A DNA stretch of 64,000 bases from Burkholderia aenigmatica (GCF_902499175.1 NZ_CABVQC010000015.1:1-64000); one strand, 5' to 3'; counted from the stretch's first letter, positions 44,423 to 53,845 are shown. The notes: generated by a model from the sequence alone, not told the origin. Program-made: numbers and translations.

Positions 44423-44451
44423 GTCCGCCATGGCGACCGCCAACGGCGGAC
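44423..44451 (+). promoter_or_regulatory. Hairpin in the 5' leader of the symporter mRNA
   Basis: GTCCGCC and GGCGGAC (seven pairs) enclosing an inner TGGC-GACC-GCCA hairpin, at about the first 30 bases of the mRNA. It has no T-run, so it is more likely a stabilising or regulatory structure than a terminator. Confidence 0.45.
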
Positions 44452-44546
44452 TTGTCGCACCCAGAGAGACGTGGGTTTCGATTCGTAGCCGGGCGCGAAA
44501 GATGTGCCAGCCGTTAGCAACATAAGCTTTGTGATTTGGATTACTA

Positions 44547-45851
44547 ATGAAGAAGAAGCACAACATCACCAAGTACATCGTTGTCGCGATGATTCTTGGT
44601 ATCGCAGTGGGTTACGCCTGTCATAGCGCGTTTCCCGACCCGAACATGGCGAAGGAGGTCGCCGGCTACGTGTCGTTGCTGTCCGACGTGTTCCTGCGCC
44701 TGATCAAGATGATCATCGCGCCGCTGGTATTCGCGACGCTGACCGTCGGCATTGCGCAGATGGGCGACGGCAGCGCGGTGGGCCGCGTCGGCGTCAAGGC
44801 GTTCGGCTGGTTCTTCATCGCATCGTTCACGTCGTTGCTGCTCGGCCTGCTGACCGCAACGATCCTGCAACCGGGCAGCCATCTGAGCCTGCCGCTGCCG
44901 GCGTCCGATGCGTCCCTCGGCCTGAAGACGGGCGCCTTCACGCTGAAGGACTTCGTGGTCCACCTGGTGCCGAAGTCGATCGCGGAAGCGATGGCGAACA
45001 ACGAAATCCTGCAGATCGTCGTCTTCTCGATCTTCTTCGGTACCGCGCTGTCCGCGCTCGGCGAATCGGGCAAGCGCCTGACCGGCGTGATCGACGATCT
45101 CGCGCAGGTGATGCTGAAGGTGACGGGCGCCGTGATGTGGTTCGCGCCGGTCGCGGTGTTCGCGGCGCTGGCGTCGACGATCACGACCCAGGGGCTCGGC
45201 ATCCTGCTCACGTTCGCGAAGTTCATGGCGAGCTTCTATCTGGCACTGGCGCTGCTGTGGGGCGTGCTGACGCTCGCCGGCGTGGTGTTCCTCGGCAAGC
45301 GGGCATTCACGCTGATCCGGCTGATTCGCGAGCCGTTCCTGCTGTCGTTCGCGACGGCGAGCTCCGAAGCCGCCTATCCGAAGCTGCTGGACGCGCTGGA
45401 CCGCTTCGGCGTGAACCGCAAGATCTCGAGCTTCGTGCTGCCGATCGGCTATTCGTTCAACCTCGACGGCTCGATGATGTACTGCACGTTCGCGGTGCTG
45501 TTCATCTCGCAGGTGTACGGCATCCATCTGCCGCTGGGCACGCAGATCACGATGCTGCTGATGCTGATGGTCACGTCGAAGGGGATGGCGGGCGTGCCCC
45601 GCGCGTCGCTGGTCGTGATCGCGGCGACGCTCAACCAGTTCAACATGCCGGAAGCCGGGTTGCTGCTGATCATGGGCGTCGACATGTTCCTCGACATGGG
45701 GCGTTCGGCCACCAACGCGGTCGGCAACTCGATCGCGGCGGCCGTGGTCGCGAAGTGGGAAGGGCAGCTCGACGATCCGCGCGACGAGGACGATCCGGGC
45801 AACGGACGCGTCATGAAGGTGAAGGTGCCGGAAACCTCGGCATCGGCATGA
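44547..45851 (+). CDS. Dicarboxylate/amino acid:cation symporter (DAACS family)
   Basis: A 434-aa inner-membrane symporter. Key family parts are present: LIKMIIAPLVFATLTVGI in helix 2, the re-entrant loop serine region SFATASSEAAYPKLL, the NLDGSMMY motif and the final substrate-binding GRSATNAVGNSIAAAVVAKWEG. It takes up C4-dicarboxylates or acidic amino acids with H+ or Na+. The text at the N terminus differs from classical DctA, so the substrate is open. ATG at 44547 is preceded by an AT-rich leader with no strong ribosome site. Confidence 0.9.
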   Translation: MKKKHNITKYIVVAMILGIAVGYACHSAFPDPNMAKEVAGYVSLLSDVFLRLIKMIIAPLVFATLTVGIAQMGDGSAVGRVGVKAFGWFFIASFTSLLLGLLTATILQPGSHLSLPLPASDASLGLKTGAFTLKDFVVHLVPKSIAEAMANNEILQIVVFSIFFGTALSALGESGKRLTGVIDDLAQVMLKVTGAVMWFAPVAVFAALASTITTQGLGILLTFAKFMASFYLALALLWGVLTLAGVVFLGKRAFTLIRLIREPFLLSFATASSEAAYPKLLDALDRFGVNRKISSFVLPIGYSFNLDGSMMYCTFAVLFISQVYGIHLPLGTQITMLLMLMVTSKGMAGVPRASLVVIAATLNQFNMPEAGLLLIMGVDMFLDMGRSATNAVGNSIAAAVVAKWEGQLDDPRDEDDPGNGRVMKVKVPETSASA

Positions 45852-45911
45852 TGCGCGGCGGTGCGGCAGCGCAGCGATAGTAGCGCGTTGCCTGCCCTTT
45901 GAGCATGGATG

Positions 45912-45957
45912 ATCGCCGGCCTGGATTCGATACGGATTCAGGCCGGCGATTTTGTTT
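45912..45957 (+). terminator. Intrinsic terminator after the symporter gene
   Basis: Twelve-base perfect inverted repeat ATCGCCGGCCTG / CAGGCCGGCGAT (45912-45923 and 45939-45950) followed by TTTGTTT. It is a strong Rho-independent terminator about 60 bp after the symporter stop. Confidence 0.9.
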
Positions 45958-46383
45958 GGTGCCGTGATTCCGCCTTGAATGCGGTGATTTTGCCCGATTC
46001 CCTGAAACCGGCATTCGCCGTTTCAATCAGTCGTCGTTGAACGCGCGGCGATATTCCCGCAGGCACGAGCCTGATTTTTCCCCTCCCGATTCGACGTGTA
46101 AGTGACCATTCACTGTCGCGCCGTCGCGTGCGACATCAGCGTGGATGGGCGCGACCGGCAATGCAATCGAAGCCGAACCGGTGAAAAGCGCAACGGCACG
46201 AGCGATTCGCAATTTTTTTCGATTTATATAACGCTATTCTCGCGCTGCGCATTATCGAACGCATGCTGCACGTAATACCGACTGCGCCGGATGATTCAGG
46301 GGAAGAATTTACGCATCGCGGTTTTCAAGCCATCCGGCCGGCCCTTCAGGTGAAGGTTCGCACCATTCAGGAGAGCATCCGTC
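45958..46383. other. Intergenic region before the beta-propeller gene
   Basis: No convincing gene. A minus-strand frame 46027-46212 with a signal-like start begins only with TTG and lacks a ribosome site, so I do not call it. The AT-rich run near 46212-46232 is a probable promoter element for the downstream gene. Confidence 0.4.
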
Positions 46384-48318
46384 ATGGTCGCCAGACAACG
46401 GTTTCAGGCTGCGCTTTTCGCCGCAGCGATCGCCGCGATTACCCCTTCCGTTCACGCACGCAACACCACCGACTGGCTGGCGAACACGTACGGCACGCTT
46501 GCGGCCCACGTCGGCAACGTCGCGCGCGCGATGTGGGTTGCGCCCGAAGGCGTGATCTATACGGCGTCGATGTGGGACGAGGATGAAGGCGGTGTCGCGA
46601 TCTACCAGAACGGCAAGAGCGCCGGCTCGATCGGTACGCACTCGGAGTTCCAGGGCAGCGCGATCACGGGCAACGCGACCTCGCTGTTCGTCGCGCTGCA
46701 GCCCGGCAAGACCTACGGCAGCGGCGCGGTGGGGCGCTACAACCGCGCGACGAAGTATCGCGACCGCGTCATCCAGGTCAGCGCGGCGACCAACCAGCCG
46801 CGCATCGACGTCGTCACCGGGCTCGCGACGGCCGGCTCGCTGCTCTATGCGAGCGACTTCTACGGCAATCGCGTGCGCGTGTTCACCACCGACGGCGTGT
46901 GGCAGCGGGACATCAGCGTATCGGCGCCGGGCGCGCTCGCGGTGGACGCGGCGGGCAACGTGTGGGTCGCGCAGAAGAGCGCGGGCTCGATCGTCGGCTT
47001 CAGCCCGACCGGCGCGCTGCTGAACACGATCCGGATGCCGGCCGGGTCGCAGCCGTCGGCGCTGTATTTCGATGCGGCGGCCGGGCAGCTGCTGGCGGGC
47101 GACGAAGGCCCCGACCAGAACATCAAGCGCTATACGGTGGCGGGCCGGCCCGCGCTGGCCGGCACGTTCGGCGTGCGCGGCGGCTATCTCGACACGACCA
47201 CGGGCATCAAGGGGCAGGTCGGTGCGCAGCGTTTCACGCGTATCGTCGGGATCGGCAAGGACACCGGCGGCAATCTCTATGTGCTCAACAATCCGTGGGG
47301 CGGCAGCTGGGATCTCGGCCGCAACGGCGCGACCGACATTCATGCGTACAGCAGCACCGGCAGCCTGCGGTGGACGCTGCAGTCGCTGAACTTCGAAGGG
47401 ATCGCCGCGCCGGACCCGGTCACCGACGGCGCGCTGTTCTACGGCGCCACGCACGTGTACGGCGGCGGCGCGGGCGGCACGTTCGTCGCGAACACGGTCG
47501 ATCCGTTCACGTATCCGTCCGATCCGCGCATCAACATGAGCGACACGCAGCGCGACGAGCATTTCGGGCTGCTCACGTCGGTCGGCGCGAACCGGATTCT
47601 CGTCGCGGCGGGCCAGAACCCGCCGGTCTTCTACTTCTTCCACTTCAACGCGGCGAACGGCTACATCGCGATCCCGGACGGCTCGATTCCGGGCCCCGCG
47701 TTCAACACGACGCGGCGCGTGACGAGCGGCTTCAGCATCGACAGCAAGGGCGGCGTGTGGGCCGGCCTCGACAAGACCGGCGCGATTACCCACTATCCGC
47801 TGACCGGCTTCGACGCGAGCGGCAAGCCGTCGTGGGGGCCGGGCGTCGCGACTCGCGTGCCCGACAGCATCCAGCCGCTCACGCGCATCGTGTATCTCGC
47901 GGACAGCGACACGATGGTGCTCGCCCAGGGCGCCATCGGGAGCAACGACTGGACGTCGATCGGCACGCGCATCGAGGTGTATCACGGCTGGAGCGCGGGC
48001 AACACGACGAAGCCGGACCCGGTGATCACGCTGCCGCACAGCGGCGCGAAATCGATCGACGCGGTGGGCAACCATCTGTTCGTCGGCTACTGGTTCAGCA
48101 GCAGCGGGCCGCTGTGGCCGAACGTCGACGCGTTCAACCTCACCACCGGCAATCTCGACACCACGCTGGTCAACGCGAGCCCGGCAACCGTCGATACCAG
48201 CAGCGCGATCGATGCGATGTACAGCATCCGTGCATACCGCCGATCGAACGGCGAGTACGTGGTGATGAAGAACAACGTGAAAGGCAACAGCATCACCGTG
48301 TACCGGTGGACGCCCTGA
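46384..48318 (+). CDS. Secreted beta-propeller (NHL/SMP-30-like) protein
   Basis: A 644-aa exported protein: signal peptide with RNTT after the VHA cleavage site (residues about 1-26), then repeated blades such as ARAMWVAPEGVIYTASMWDED, GALAVDAAGNVWVAQKSAGSIVGFSPTG, RIVGIGKDTGGNLYVLNNPWG and SGFSIDSKGGVWAGLDKTG, which are typical NHL/YVTN-type blades. No catalytic signature is clear. Such proteins bind or act on glycans, lactones or other ligands at the cell surface or periplasm. The protein is not obviously in an operon. The ATG follows GAGAGCATCCGTC with AGGAG in range. Confidence 0.75.
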   Translation: MVARQRFQAALFAAAIAAITPSVHARNTTDWLANTYGTLAAHVGNVARAMWVAPEGVIYTASMWDEDEGGVAIYQNGKSAGSIGTHSEFQGSAITGNATSLFVALQPGKTYGSGAVGRYNRATKYRDRVIQVSAATNQPRIDVVTGLATAGSLLYASDFYGNRVRVFTTDGVWQRDISVSAPGALAVDAAGNVWVAQKSAGSIVGFSPTGALLNTIRMPAGSQPSALYFDAAAGQLLAGDEGPDQNIKRYTVAGRPALAGTFGVRGGYLDTTTGIKGQVGAQRFTRIVGIGKDTGGNLYVLNNPWGGSWDLGRNGATDIHAYSSTGSLRWTLQSLNFEGIAAPDPVTDGALFYGATHVYGGGAGGTFVANTVDPFTYPSDPRINMSDTQRDEHFGLLTSVGANRILVAAGQNPPVFYFFHFNAANGYIAIPDGSIPGPAFNTTRRVTSGFSIDSKGGVWAGLDKTGAITHYPLTGFDASGKPSWGPGVATRVPDSIQPLTRIVYLADSDTMVLAQGAIGSNDWTSIGTRIEVYHGWSAGNTTKPDPVITLPHSGAKSIDAVGNHLFVGYWFSSSGPLWPNVDAFNLTTGNLDTTLVNASPATVDTSSAIDAMYSIRAYRRSNGEYVVMKNNVKGNSITVYRWTP

Positions 48319-48673
48319 CTTCGATGAGGCTTGCGCGGCCGCCTCGACCTCGGTCGGCGGCCGGGCTCGCGAAGCCATGATGTGATTCATCGCGATTTCG
48401 CGCGATTTCCATGGCGCTTCCACTGAATTTCCACATCTCGCGTTCGTAATGACCGGCGTGCGCAATGCGCGCTTCACCGCCCGCCGGGCGGCTGTCCCCA
48501 ACCACGCGACGCGAAAAATCGCTTCCGGGCACAATGACAGCGGCACCGGCAGGCACTGCGCGTGCCCATGACGATGAACCGAATCGACTGGATGGTTGCA
48601 CCGGCGCTTTGCCGCGCCGGAGCATGTGCGCGGCCGCCCCATGCCGCGTTTTTTGAGCCGAAGTGACGAAACG
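48319..48673. other. Intergenic region upstream of the PpiC gene
   Basis: About 355 bases without a gene of coding quality; it should contain the terminator of the beta-propeller gene and the promoter of the isomerase gene. No palindrome or named element recognised. Confidence 0.35.
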
Positions 48674-49513
48674 ATGAAGATGAAAACCACACCGAACCGC
48701 CTGTTGCTGATCGCTGCGCTGGCTGGCGCGCTGAGCGGTACTGTCCACGCAGAGACGGCGGCGACCACGGCGACCGTTGCGACGGTCAACGGCACGCCGA
48801 TCATGCAGGCGGACGTCGATACGTTGCTGCGCGCGTCCGGGCAACCCGACTCGCCGCAGATCCGTCAGGCGATCAAGAATCAGCTGATCACGCGCGTGCT
48901 GATTCAGCAGGCGGCCGAGAAGGCGAATTATGCCGACAAGCCCGAGGTCAAGGCGGCGGTGCAGCAGGCGAAAGTGAATGCCGAAGTGCAGCTTTACCTG
49001 CGCGACAACGTGAAGCCCGCGCCGGTGACCGACGAGCAGGTCAAGGCGCGCTACGACGAACTCGTGGCCGCGCTCGGCAAGAACGAATACAAGCCGCGCC
49101 TGATCGTCGTCCAGGATCCGATGACGGCCGCGACGGTGCTGAGCGAACTGAAGGCGGGCAAGTCGTTCGACGGGCTGGCGCGCCAGTACAGCATGGCGCC
49201 GAGCCGCGATACCGGCGGCGAGTTGCCGTGGGTGAGCTTCAACACGCCGGCGACGGAAGGCAAGACGTCCGGCTTGCCGCTGCCGGTCGCGCAGGCGCTC
49301 GAGAAATTGAAGGTCGGCGCCGCGACGAACGATTCGATCCCGGTCGACGGCGTGCGGGCGATCGTGAAGCTGGATGCGAAGCGGCCGACGCAGGTGCCGG
49401 GCTTCGCGACCGCGAAGCCGGGGCTTCAGCAGCAATTGCAGGCGGCCGCCGTGGAGAAGGCGAGTGCGCAGATGATCGGCAACTTGCTGAAGGACGCGAA
49501 GATCACGCAGTAA
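48674..49513 (+). CDS. Periplasmic peptidyl-prolyl isomerase (PpiC/parvulin type)
   Basis: A 279-aa exported protein: signal peptide MKMKTTPNRLLLIAALAGALSG to VHA (residues about 1-25), SurA-like N-terminal helices (ATVNGTPIMQADVDTLLRASGQ), a parvulin domain at residues about 135-235 with FDGLARQYSMAPSRDTGGELPWVS, and a C-terminal helix ending KDAKITQ. It helps folding of outer-membrane proteins. Starts 5' with GATGAAG; single gene, and its stop is 26 bp from a convergent GNAT gene. Confidence 0.88.
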   Translation: MKMKTTPNRLLLIAALAGALSGTVHAETAATTATVATVNGTPIMQADVDTLLRASGQPDSPQIRQAIKNQLITRVLIQQAAEKANYADKPEVKAAVQQAKVNAEVQLYLRDNVKPAPVTDEQVKARYDELVAALGKNEYKPRLIVVQDPMTAATVLSELKAGKSFDGLARQYSMAPSRDTGGELPWVSFNTPATEGKTSGLPLPVAQALEKLKVGAATNDSIPVDGVRAIVKLDAKRPTQVPGFATAKPGLQQQLQAAAVEKASAQMIGNLLKDAKITQ

Positions 49514-49538
49514 TGCGTCGGCGTCGACACGCCGGACA

Positions 49539-49976
49539 TCACGCGCGCCAGATCATGCTCGCGCTCGTGTCGGTTTCCGATTCGCTGTGGAAACCGAGCC
49601 GTTCGTAGAGCCGCCGCGCCGGGTTGCCGTGCAGCACGCTGAGCGACACGGGCACGTGCGCGTGTGCGGCGTCGGTCAGCAAGGCGTTCAGCACGGCTTC
49701 GCCGATACCCCGGCCCTGGTGCGCGGGGAGGATCTGGATCTGGTGCACGTGCCACTCATCGGTGGCGCGTGTCACCTTCAGCAAGCCGATGGCTTCGTCG
49801 CCTTCGCAGACGATCATCGCATCGTCGAAATTCGCGCGGATGCGCCGGTCGTGCGCTTCGTCATCGGTCGGCGCGCCCACGCGTTGCAGGTGCTCGGTCA
49901 TCGTGAGGCGACGCAGGTTCAACAGGAACGGCAGGTCGGCGGCAGACGCCGGGCGCAGGCGGATTGCGTGTGTCAT
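49539..49976 (-). CDS. GNAT family N-acetyltransferase
   Basis: A 145-aa GNAT with strand-helix text IRLRPASAADLPFLLNLRR, the acetyl-CoA loop ILPAHQGRGIGEAVL (Q/R-x-x-G-x-G/A) and the ending HGNPARRLYERLGFHSESET, which is characteristic of small-molecule or peptide acetylating GNATs. Substrate unknown. Confidence 0.88.
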   Translation of the reverse strand: MTHAIRLRPASAADLPFLLNLRRLTMTEHLQRVGAPTDDEAHDRRIRANFDDAMIVCEGDEAIGLLKVTRATDEWHVHQIQILPAHQGRGIGEAVLNALLTDAAHAHVPVSLSVLHGNPARRLYERLGFHSESETDTSASMIWRA

Positions 49977-50105
49977 CGTGCGGACTCGTTCGTTCGGGAA
50001 TTCGGGATCGTCGACGGGAAGGTCGCCCCCCGCAGCGAATCATTCCCGATGGCGGGCAGCCGGTCAAAGGGCGCGGCGCCAAATCTGGCGCGCATCCGTG
50101 GCCGA

Positions 50106-51011
50106 TCATCCGGTGTGCCGGCCGGACGCCTTGTGCGCATCCGCGAGATTGGCGATCAGCGTGTCGATCACCACGCGTTTCAGGCTCGCGAGCGCGGAAC
50201 GCGCATCGCCTCCACCCGCATGGACGCACACGTCGACTGACGGCAGCGGCGGCAGGCCGTCGCGCTCGCCGAGCTGCCGCAGCGTTGGCGGCACCCCCAC
50301 CATTGTTCTGGCCGTAATGCCCAGTCCGCCCGCGACGCCGGCCCACAGGCTTTGCAGGCTGCCGGTCGTGTAAGCGAGCCGCCACGGGATCCCGGCGGTG
50401 TCGAGCGCATCGGTGCCGGCCTTGCGGAACAGGCACGGCGGTTTGTACAGCGCGAGATCCAGCGGCGCGCCGGCGCGCGGACGCACGTCGATGCCATGCG
50501 GCCCGATCCACGCCATCGGCAGCGTGACCAGGTGTTCCGCGTCGGCGCGATGGCCGCGGCCCATCGCGAGCACGATGTCGAGTTCGCCGCCATCGAGCCG
50601 ATCGAGCAACGCGCCGTTGCCGTCGACGACGATGTCGACGCGCACGCCCGGATGCGTGCGTTTGAACTGGCCGAGCGCGACGGGCAGCCACGATTCGGCG
50701 AAGTCGCCAGGCAGCCCGAATCGCACGGCCCCCTCGATCGCCGCGCCGCGAATCGCACCGACCGCCTCGTCGTTGAGTTCGAGAATGCGGCGCGCATAGG
50801 ACAGCATCAGTTCGCCGGCTTCGGTCGGCACGAGGCCGCGCCCCTGTCGGCGAAACAGCGGCTGGCCGATCTGCGTTTCGAGCTTGCGCATCTGCTGGCT
50901 GACCGCCGATTGCGATCGGCCGATCCGGTCGGCGGCGCGGTTGAGGCTGCCGAGCCGATCCGCGGCGATCAGCGTGCGGAGCGCATCCATGTCGAGATTC
51001 GGAAACGTCAT
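50106..51011 (-). CDS. LysR-family transcriptional regulator
   Basis: A 301-aa LysR regulator: HTH at residues about 8-65 (LRTLIAADRLGSLNRAADRIGRSQSAVSQQMRKLETQIG), then the substrate-binding domain (RFGLPGDFAESWLPVALGQFKR). The ATG is at 51011; the upstream in-frame frame runs much further but the family starts here. Divergent from the lipocalin-like gene, with a perfect palindrome between them. Confidence 0.9.
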   Translation of the reverse strand: MTFPNLDMDALRTLIAADRLGSLNRAADRIGRSQSAVSQQMRKLETQIGQPLFRRQGRGLVPTEAGELMLSYARRILELNDEAVGAIRGAAIEGAVRFGLPGDFAESWLPVALGQFKRTHPGVRVDIVVDGNGALLDRLDGGELDIVLAMGRGHRADAEHLVTLPMAWIGPHGIDVRPRAGAPLDLALYKPPCLFRKAGTDALDTAGIPWRLAYTTGSLQSLWAGVAGGLGITARTMVGVPPTLRQLGERDGLPPLPSVDVCVHAGGGDARSALASLKRVVIDTLIANLADAHKASGRHTG

Positions 51012-51080
51012 GATTCGGTTTTTCTTATAGATCGATTTCGAATTATCGTATTTATTGCACATTTCCGTCGCTACCATCAA

Positions 51081-51103
51081 GTGAACCGGTCGTTTCGGTT
51101 CAC
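51081..51103. promoter_or_regulatory. Palindrome GTGAACCG-N7-CGGTTCAC, candidate LysR site
   Basis: Eight-base perfect inverted repeat with a seven-base spacer (23 bp) 70 bp upstream of the LysR ATG and 71 bp upstream of the lipocalin-like gene. It contains T and A positions (GTGAACC and GGTTCAC) as in LysR boxes. A dimeric regulator site between divergent genes is the natural reading. Confidence 0.6.
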
Positions 51104-51173
51104 GGGGATGCGCGCGAGACGCGGCTGCGGATGCCTGTGAGGTGGCTTCCCTTCTTTCCGACAAGGACTGTGA

Positions 51174-51674
51174 ATGAACATCCGCTCGATATTCCGCCAG
51201 GGCCTTCCCGGCATGCTGCTGGCCGCATCGATGATTCCCGGCGACGCATCGGCCGCGCCGTCGCTCGCGGGGACGTGGACGCTGGTCGCGGCGGACGTAC
51301 AACATCCCGACGGCACGGTCGGCCGCGACTATGGTGCCGATCCGAAGGGGCTGCTGCTGATCGACATGCACGGGAACTATTCGCTGCAGATCTTCAGGTC
51401 GGAGCGCCCGCGCTTCGCGTCGAACGACAAGGCGACCGGCACGCCGGACGAATTCCGTGACGCCGTGCTCGGCTCGAGTACCCACTACGGCAAGCTGACC
51501 GTCGATCCGGCGAACCACACGCTGGCATTTCACATCAGCAACGCGTCGTACCCGAACTGGATCGGGCAAACGCAGACGCGAAGCTATCAATTGAAGGATG
51601 GTGAGTTGAGCTACCGCGTGCCGCCGCGTGCCAACGGCGACATCCCGATCTCGGTGTGGCGACGGGCGGATTGA
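51174..51674 (+). CDS. Lipocalin-like domain protein, exported
   Basis: A 166-aa protein with a signal peptide (residues about 1-27, GDASA cleavage) and a lipocalin_5-like beta barrel (SLAGTWTLVAADVQHPDGT, LLLIDMHGNYSLQIF, THYGKLTVDPANHTLAFHI, then YQLKDGELSY). Members of this group often respond to LysR regulators. The last 64 bp overlap the 3' end of the hypothetical gene on the other strand. Confidence 0.8.
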   Translation: MNIRSIFRQGLPGMLLAASMIPGDASAAPSLAGTWTLVAADVQHPDGTVGRDYGADPKGLLLIDMHGNYSLQIFRSERPRFASNDKATGTPDEFRDAVLGSSTHYGKLTVDPANHTLAFHISNASYPNWIGQTQTRSYQLKDGELSYRVPPRANGDIPISVWRRAD

Positions 51675-52231
51675 ATCGGGAGGGCGTTCGACGCGAGTGG
51701 CATACGGGTGCGAACGCCGACGTCGCGCAGCAGGGTGAGGACGGACAGGTCGATTTCGAGTGCGTCGCCGTCGACGTGCAGGATGGCGGTGTGTTCCTGC
51801 ATCTGCACCTGCCGGATCTCGCGCCCGCGCAGCCATTTTAGGACGGCGAAGAGCCCCTTTCTCGCCCTGGGCGCGGCGATGCCGAGCGCGGTCAGGATCG
51901 TGACCGCATTGGCGGGCGCCGTGCCTTCGTTGCCGCTCAGCATGTCGCGCATGCGGCCGAGCAGCGAGGTCGCGAGCGTGAAGTCGATGCCGAAGCTGCC
52001 GGTCTTGAAGCTGCCGCGCACATTCACTTGCGGCCGAACCTGATTGCCGCACAGCGCGCGGGTCGACGCGTCGAGCAGATCCCCGATGGCAAGCAGCGCG
52101 GGCGCGAGTTCGCGCACGTCCATCTCGGACGATTCGAGTGCGGGCCCGTCGTACGTGACGCGGAATCGGCTCATGGCGTCGAGGGGGCCGGGATCGGCCG
52201 GGCCGGTACGGTTTTCATCGCGAGCGGTCAT
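51611..52231 (-). CDS. Hypothetical protein (DUF7946-like), overlapping a convergent gene
   Basis: A 206-aa soluble protein: YDGPALESSEMDVRELAPALLAIGDLLD, VRPQVNVRGSFKTGSFGIDFTLATSLL, then a middle helix LKWLRGREIRQ and beta text HTAILHVDGDALEID. It resembles a family seen in many Proteobacteria (I believe DUF7946) with no known function. Its ATG at 52231 is preceded by a long frame of poor quality. Its 3' end overlaps the lipocalin-like gene by 64 bp. Confidence 0.65.
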   Translation of the reverse strand: MTARDENRTGPADPGPLDAMSRFRVTYDGPALESSEMDVRELAPALLAIGDLLDASTRALCGNQVRPQVNVRGSFKTGSFGIDFTLATSLLGRMRDMLSGNEGTAPANAVTILTALGIAAPRARKGLFAVLKWLRGREIRQVQMQEHTAILHVDGDALEIDLSVLTLLRDVGVRTRMPLASNALPIQSARRHTEIGMSPLARGGTR

Positions 52232-52539
52232 GTGGAAAGTTGGCTGATGACGTGGACGATACCCGAAGCGCATGCTTTCGGATGCCTTTCGTGTTAGGTG
52301 CGAACCACCGGCCGCGGGCGATTTTGGCCGTCCGGCCAAGACGACGCTCGGACGCGTCCCGGCCGTACCGGGCACACGCCGAACTTTTCCGATACTTGCC
52401 CGGTCACAACCGCCAGCTTGCGGGCGCGCCGGCACCCACAATGCGCTTCCGGCCCCGGTATTCCCCGGCCCGCCCCGTCCGCATATCATTCGCACATCGC
52501 GCACCTGCCGATCGCAGGCGCAGCACACAGGGATTCTCG
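52232..52539. other. Intergenic region before the MASE1 gene
   Basis: About 308 bases that separate divergent genes. Both strands have open frames but without family matches. The bases 52465-52539 must include the MASE1 gene promoter; no ribosome site better than GGATTCTCG was found. Confidence 0.35.
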
Positions 52540-53832
52540 ATGGACACCAAACGATCGCGGCCGGGCCTCGTCGCCGCGCTGCTCTGGGCGGCGCTGTATC
52601 TCGCGACCGGCTACATCTCGCACCAGTTCAACGGCCCCGTCCGGCTGACGGGCTACATCTGGCTGCCGGCCGGCGTGACGGTCGGCGCGTTCATGCTGCG
52701 GCCGATGCGCGAATGGCTGACGCTGGCCGGCGCGTTCCTGGTCGGGCAGCTCGCGCTGACCGGGATCGAACACGGCAGCCTGGTCAACGCGGTGCTGTTC
52801 ACGGCCGACGAGGTCGGCGCGGCCGCGCTTGCGGTGTGGCTCGTCCAGCGCGTGCGCTTCTCGCTCGAAGGGCTGTATTTCCTGCGCTCGGTGATCCTCG
52901 CCGGCTTGATCGCGGGCGTGGTCGGTGCGATCGGCGGTGCGGCGTGGTACACGATGGTCAAGGGCGCGCCGTTCTTCGACGTGTGGTCGGTGTGGGCCGC
53001 GTCCGACTTCGTCGGCGTGCTGCTGGTCACGCCGGTGCTCGCGTCATGGTCGCGCTTTCGCGCGCACCGCTCGGGCGACCACGAGCGCTTCGACCTCGTG
53101 CTCGGCCTGGTTTCGTTCGTGCTGCTCGCGATCGTCGCGCTCGTGATCTTCGATGGCGACACGTCGCAGAAATTCGGCACGGGCGCCGGCTTCGCGCTGA
53201 CGTATATCCCGCTGTTCCTCACGGTCGCGGTGACGCTGCTGCTCGGCGGCCGCGCGGGCTCGTCGTCGGTGCTGGTGCTCGCGCTGATCGTGATCGAGCA
53301 GACCGCGCAGGGCGACGGCCCGTTCGCGTCGTTTCACGAGCATTACGGCAGTGCGCTGCTCGAGGCGCAGCTCTATCTGGCGGTCGCGTCGCTGCTGGTG
53401 CTGACGGTGAGCACGCTGAAGACGACGCGCGAACGCGTGCACGAGCATGCGGCGGTCCTGCAGAACAACATGGAGCTCGCGCTCGCGAGCGCCGGCCAGA
53501 TCGCCTACGTGCTCGATCCGGAATCGGGGCGGATCGAGTGGAGCGGCGACGTCGAGCGCGTGTTCGGCGTCGGCGTCGATGCGGCACAGATCGCGAGCGT
53601 GCCGGGCGTGCTCGAACGCGTGCAGCCGGGCGATCGCGATGCGCTGCGCGACTACTGGAATGCGGAGATCGCCGGCGAGGATCGCGCGTCGCTGTCGCTG
53701 CGTATCGTGCAGCGCGACGGCGGCACGCAGACGATCACCGATCACGGCGCGCCGCTGCTCGATTCGAATGTCGACGTGACGGTGGTGGCGGGCGTCTGGC
53801 AGATCGAGCGCGTGTGGCCGGCGGACGAATGA
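52540..53832 (+). CDS. MASE1-PAS sensor protein without an output domain
   Basis: A 430-aa membrane sensor. About eight hydrophobic helices at residues about 8-300 fit a MASE1 domain (GLVAALLWAALYLATGYISH, WLPAGVTVGAFMLRP), followed by a PAS-like domain at about 310-425 (LALASAGQIAYVLDPESGRIEWSGDVERVFG). No histidine kinase, GGDEF or EAL domain follows. Residues after the PAS domain end at once. Next gene starts 14 bp later, and an interaction with that hydrolase is possible. Confidence 0.8.
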   Translation: MDTKRSRPGLVAALLWAALYLATGYISHQFNGPVRLTGYIWLPAGVTVGAFMLRPMREWLTLAGAFLVGQLALTGIEHGSLVNAVLFTADEVGAAALAVWLVQRVRFSLEGLYFLRSVILAGLIAGVVGAIGGAAWYTMVKGAPFFDVWSVWAASDFVGVLLVTPVLASWSRFRAHRSGDHERFDLVLGLVSFVLLAIVALVIFDGDTSQKFGTGAGFALTYIPLFLTVAVTLLLGGRAGSSSVLVLALIVIEQTAQGDGPFASFHEHYGSALLEAQLYLAVASLLVLTVSTLKTTRERVHEHAAVLQNNMELALASAGQIAYVLDPESGRIEWSGDVERVFGVGVDAAQIASVPGVLERVQPGDRDALRDYWNAEIAGEDRASLSLRIVQRDGGTQTITDHGAPLLDSNVDVTVVAGVWQIERVWPADE

Positions 53833-53845
53833 GCGGAGACGCGTC

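Noticed and set aside
46027..46212. Minus-strand 61-aa frame with a signal-peptide-like start
   Set aside because: It begins only with TTG, has no ribosome site and no known homologue; the position in a promoter region makes it doubtful.
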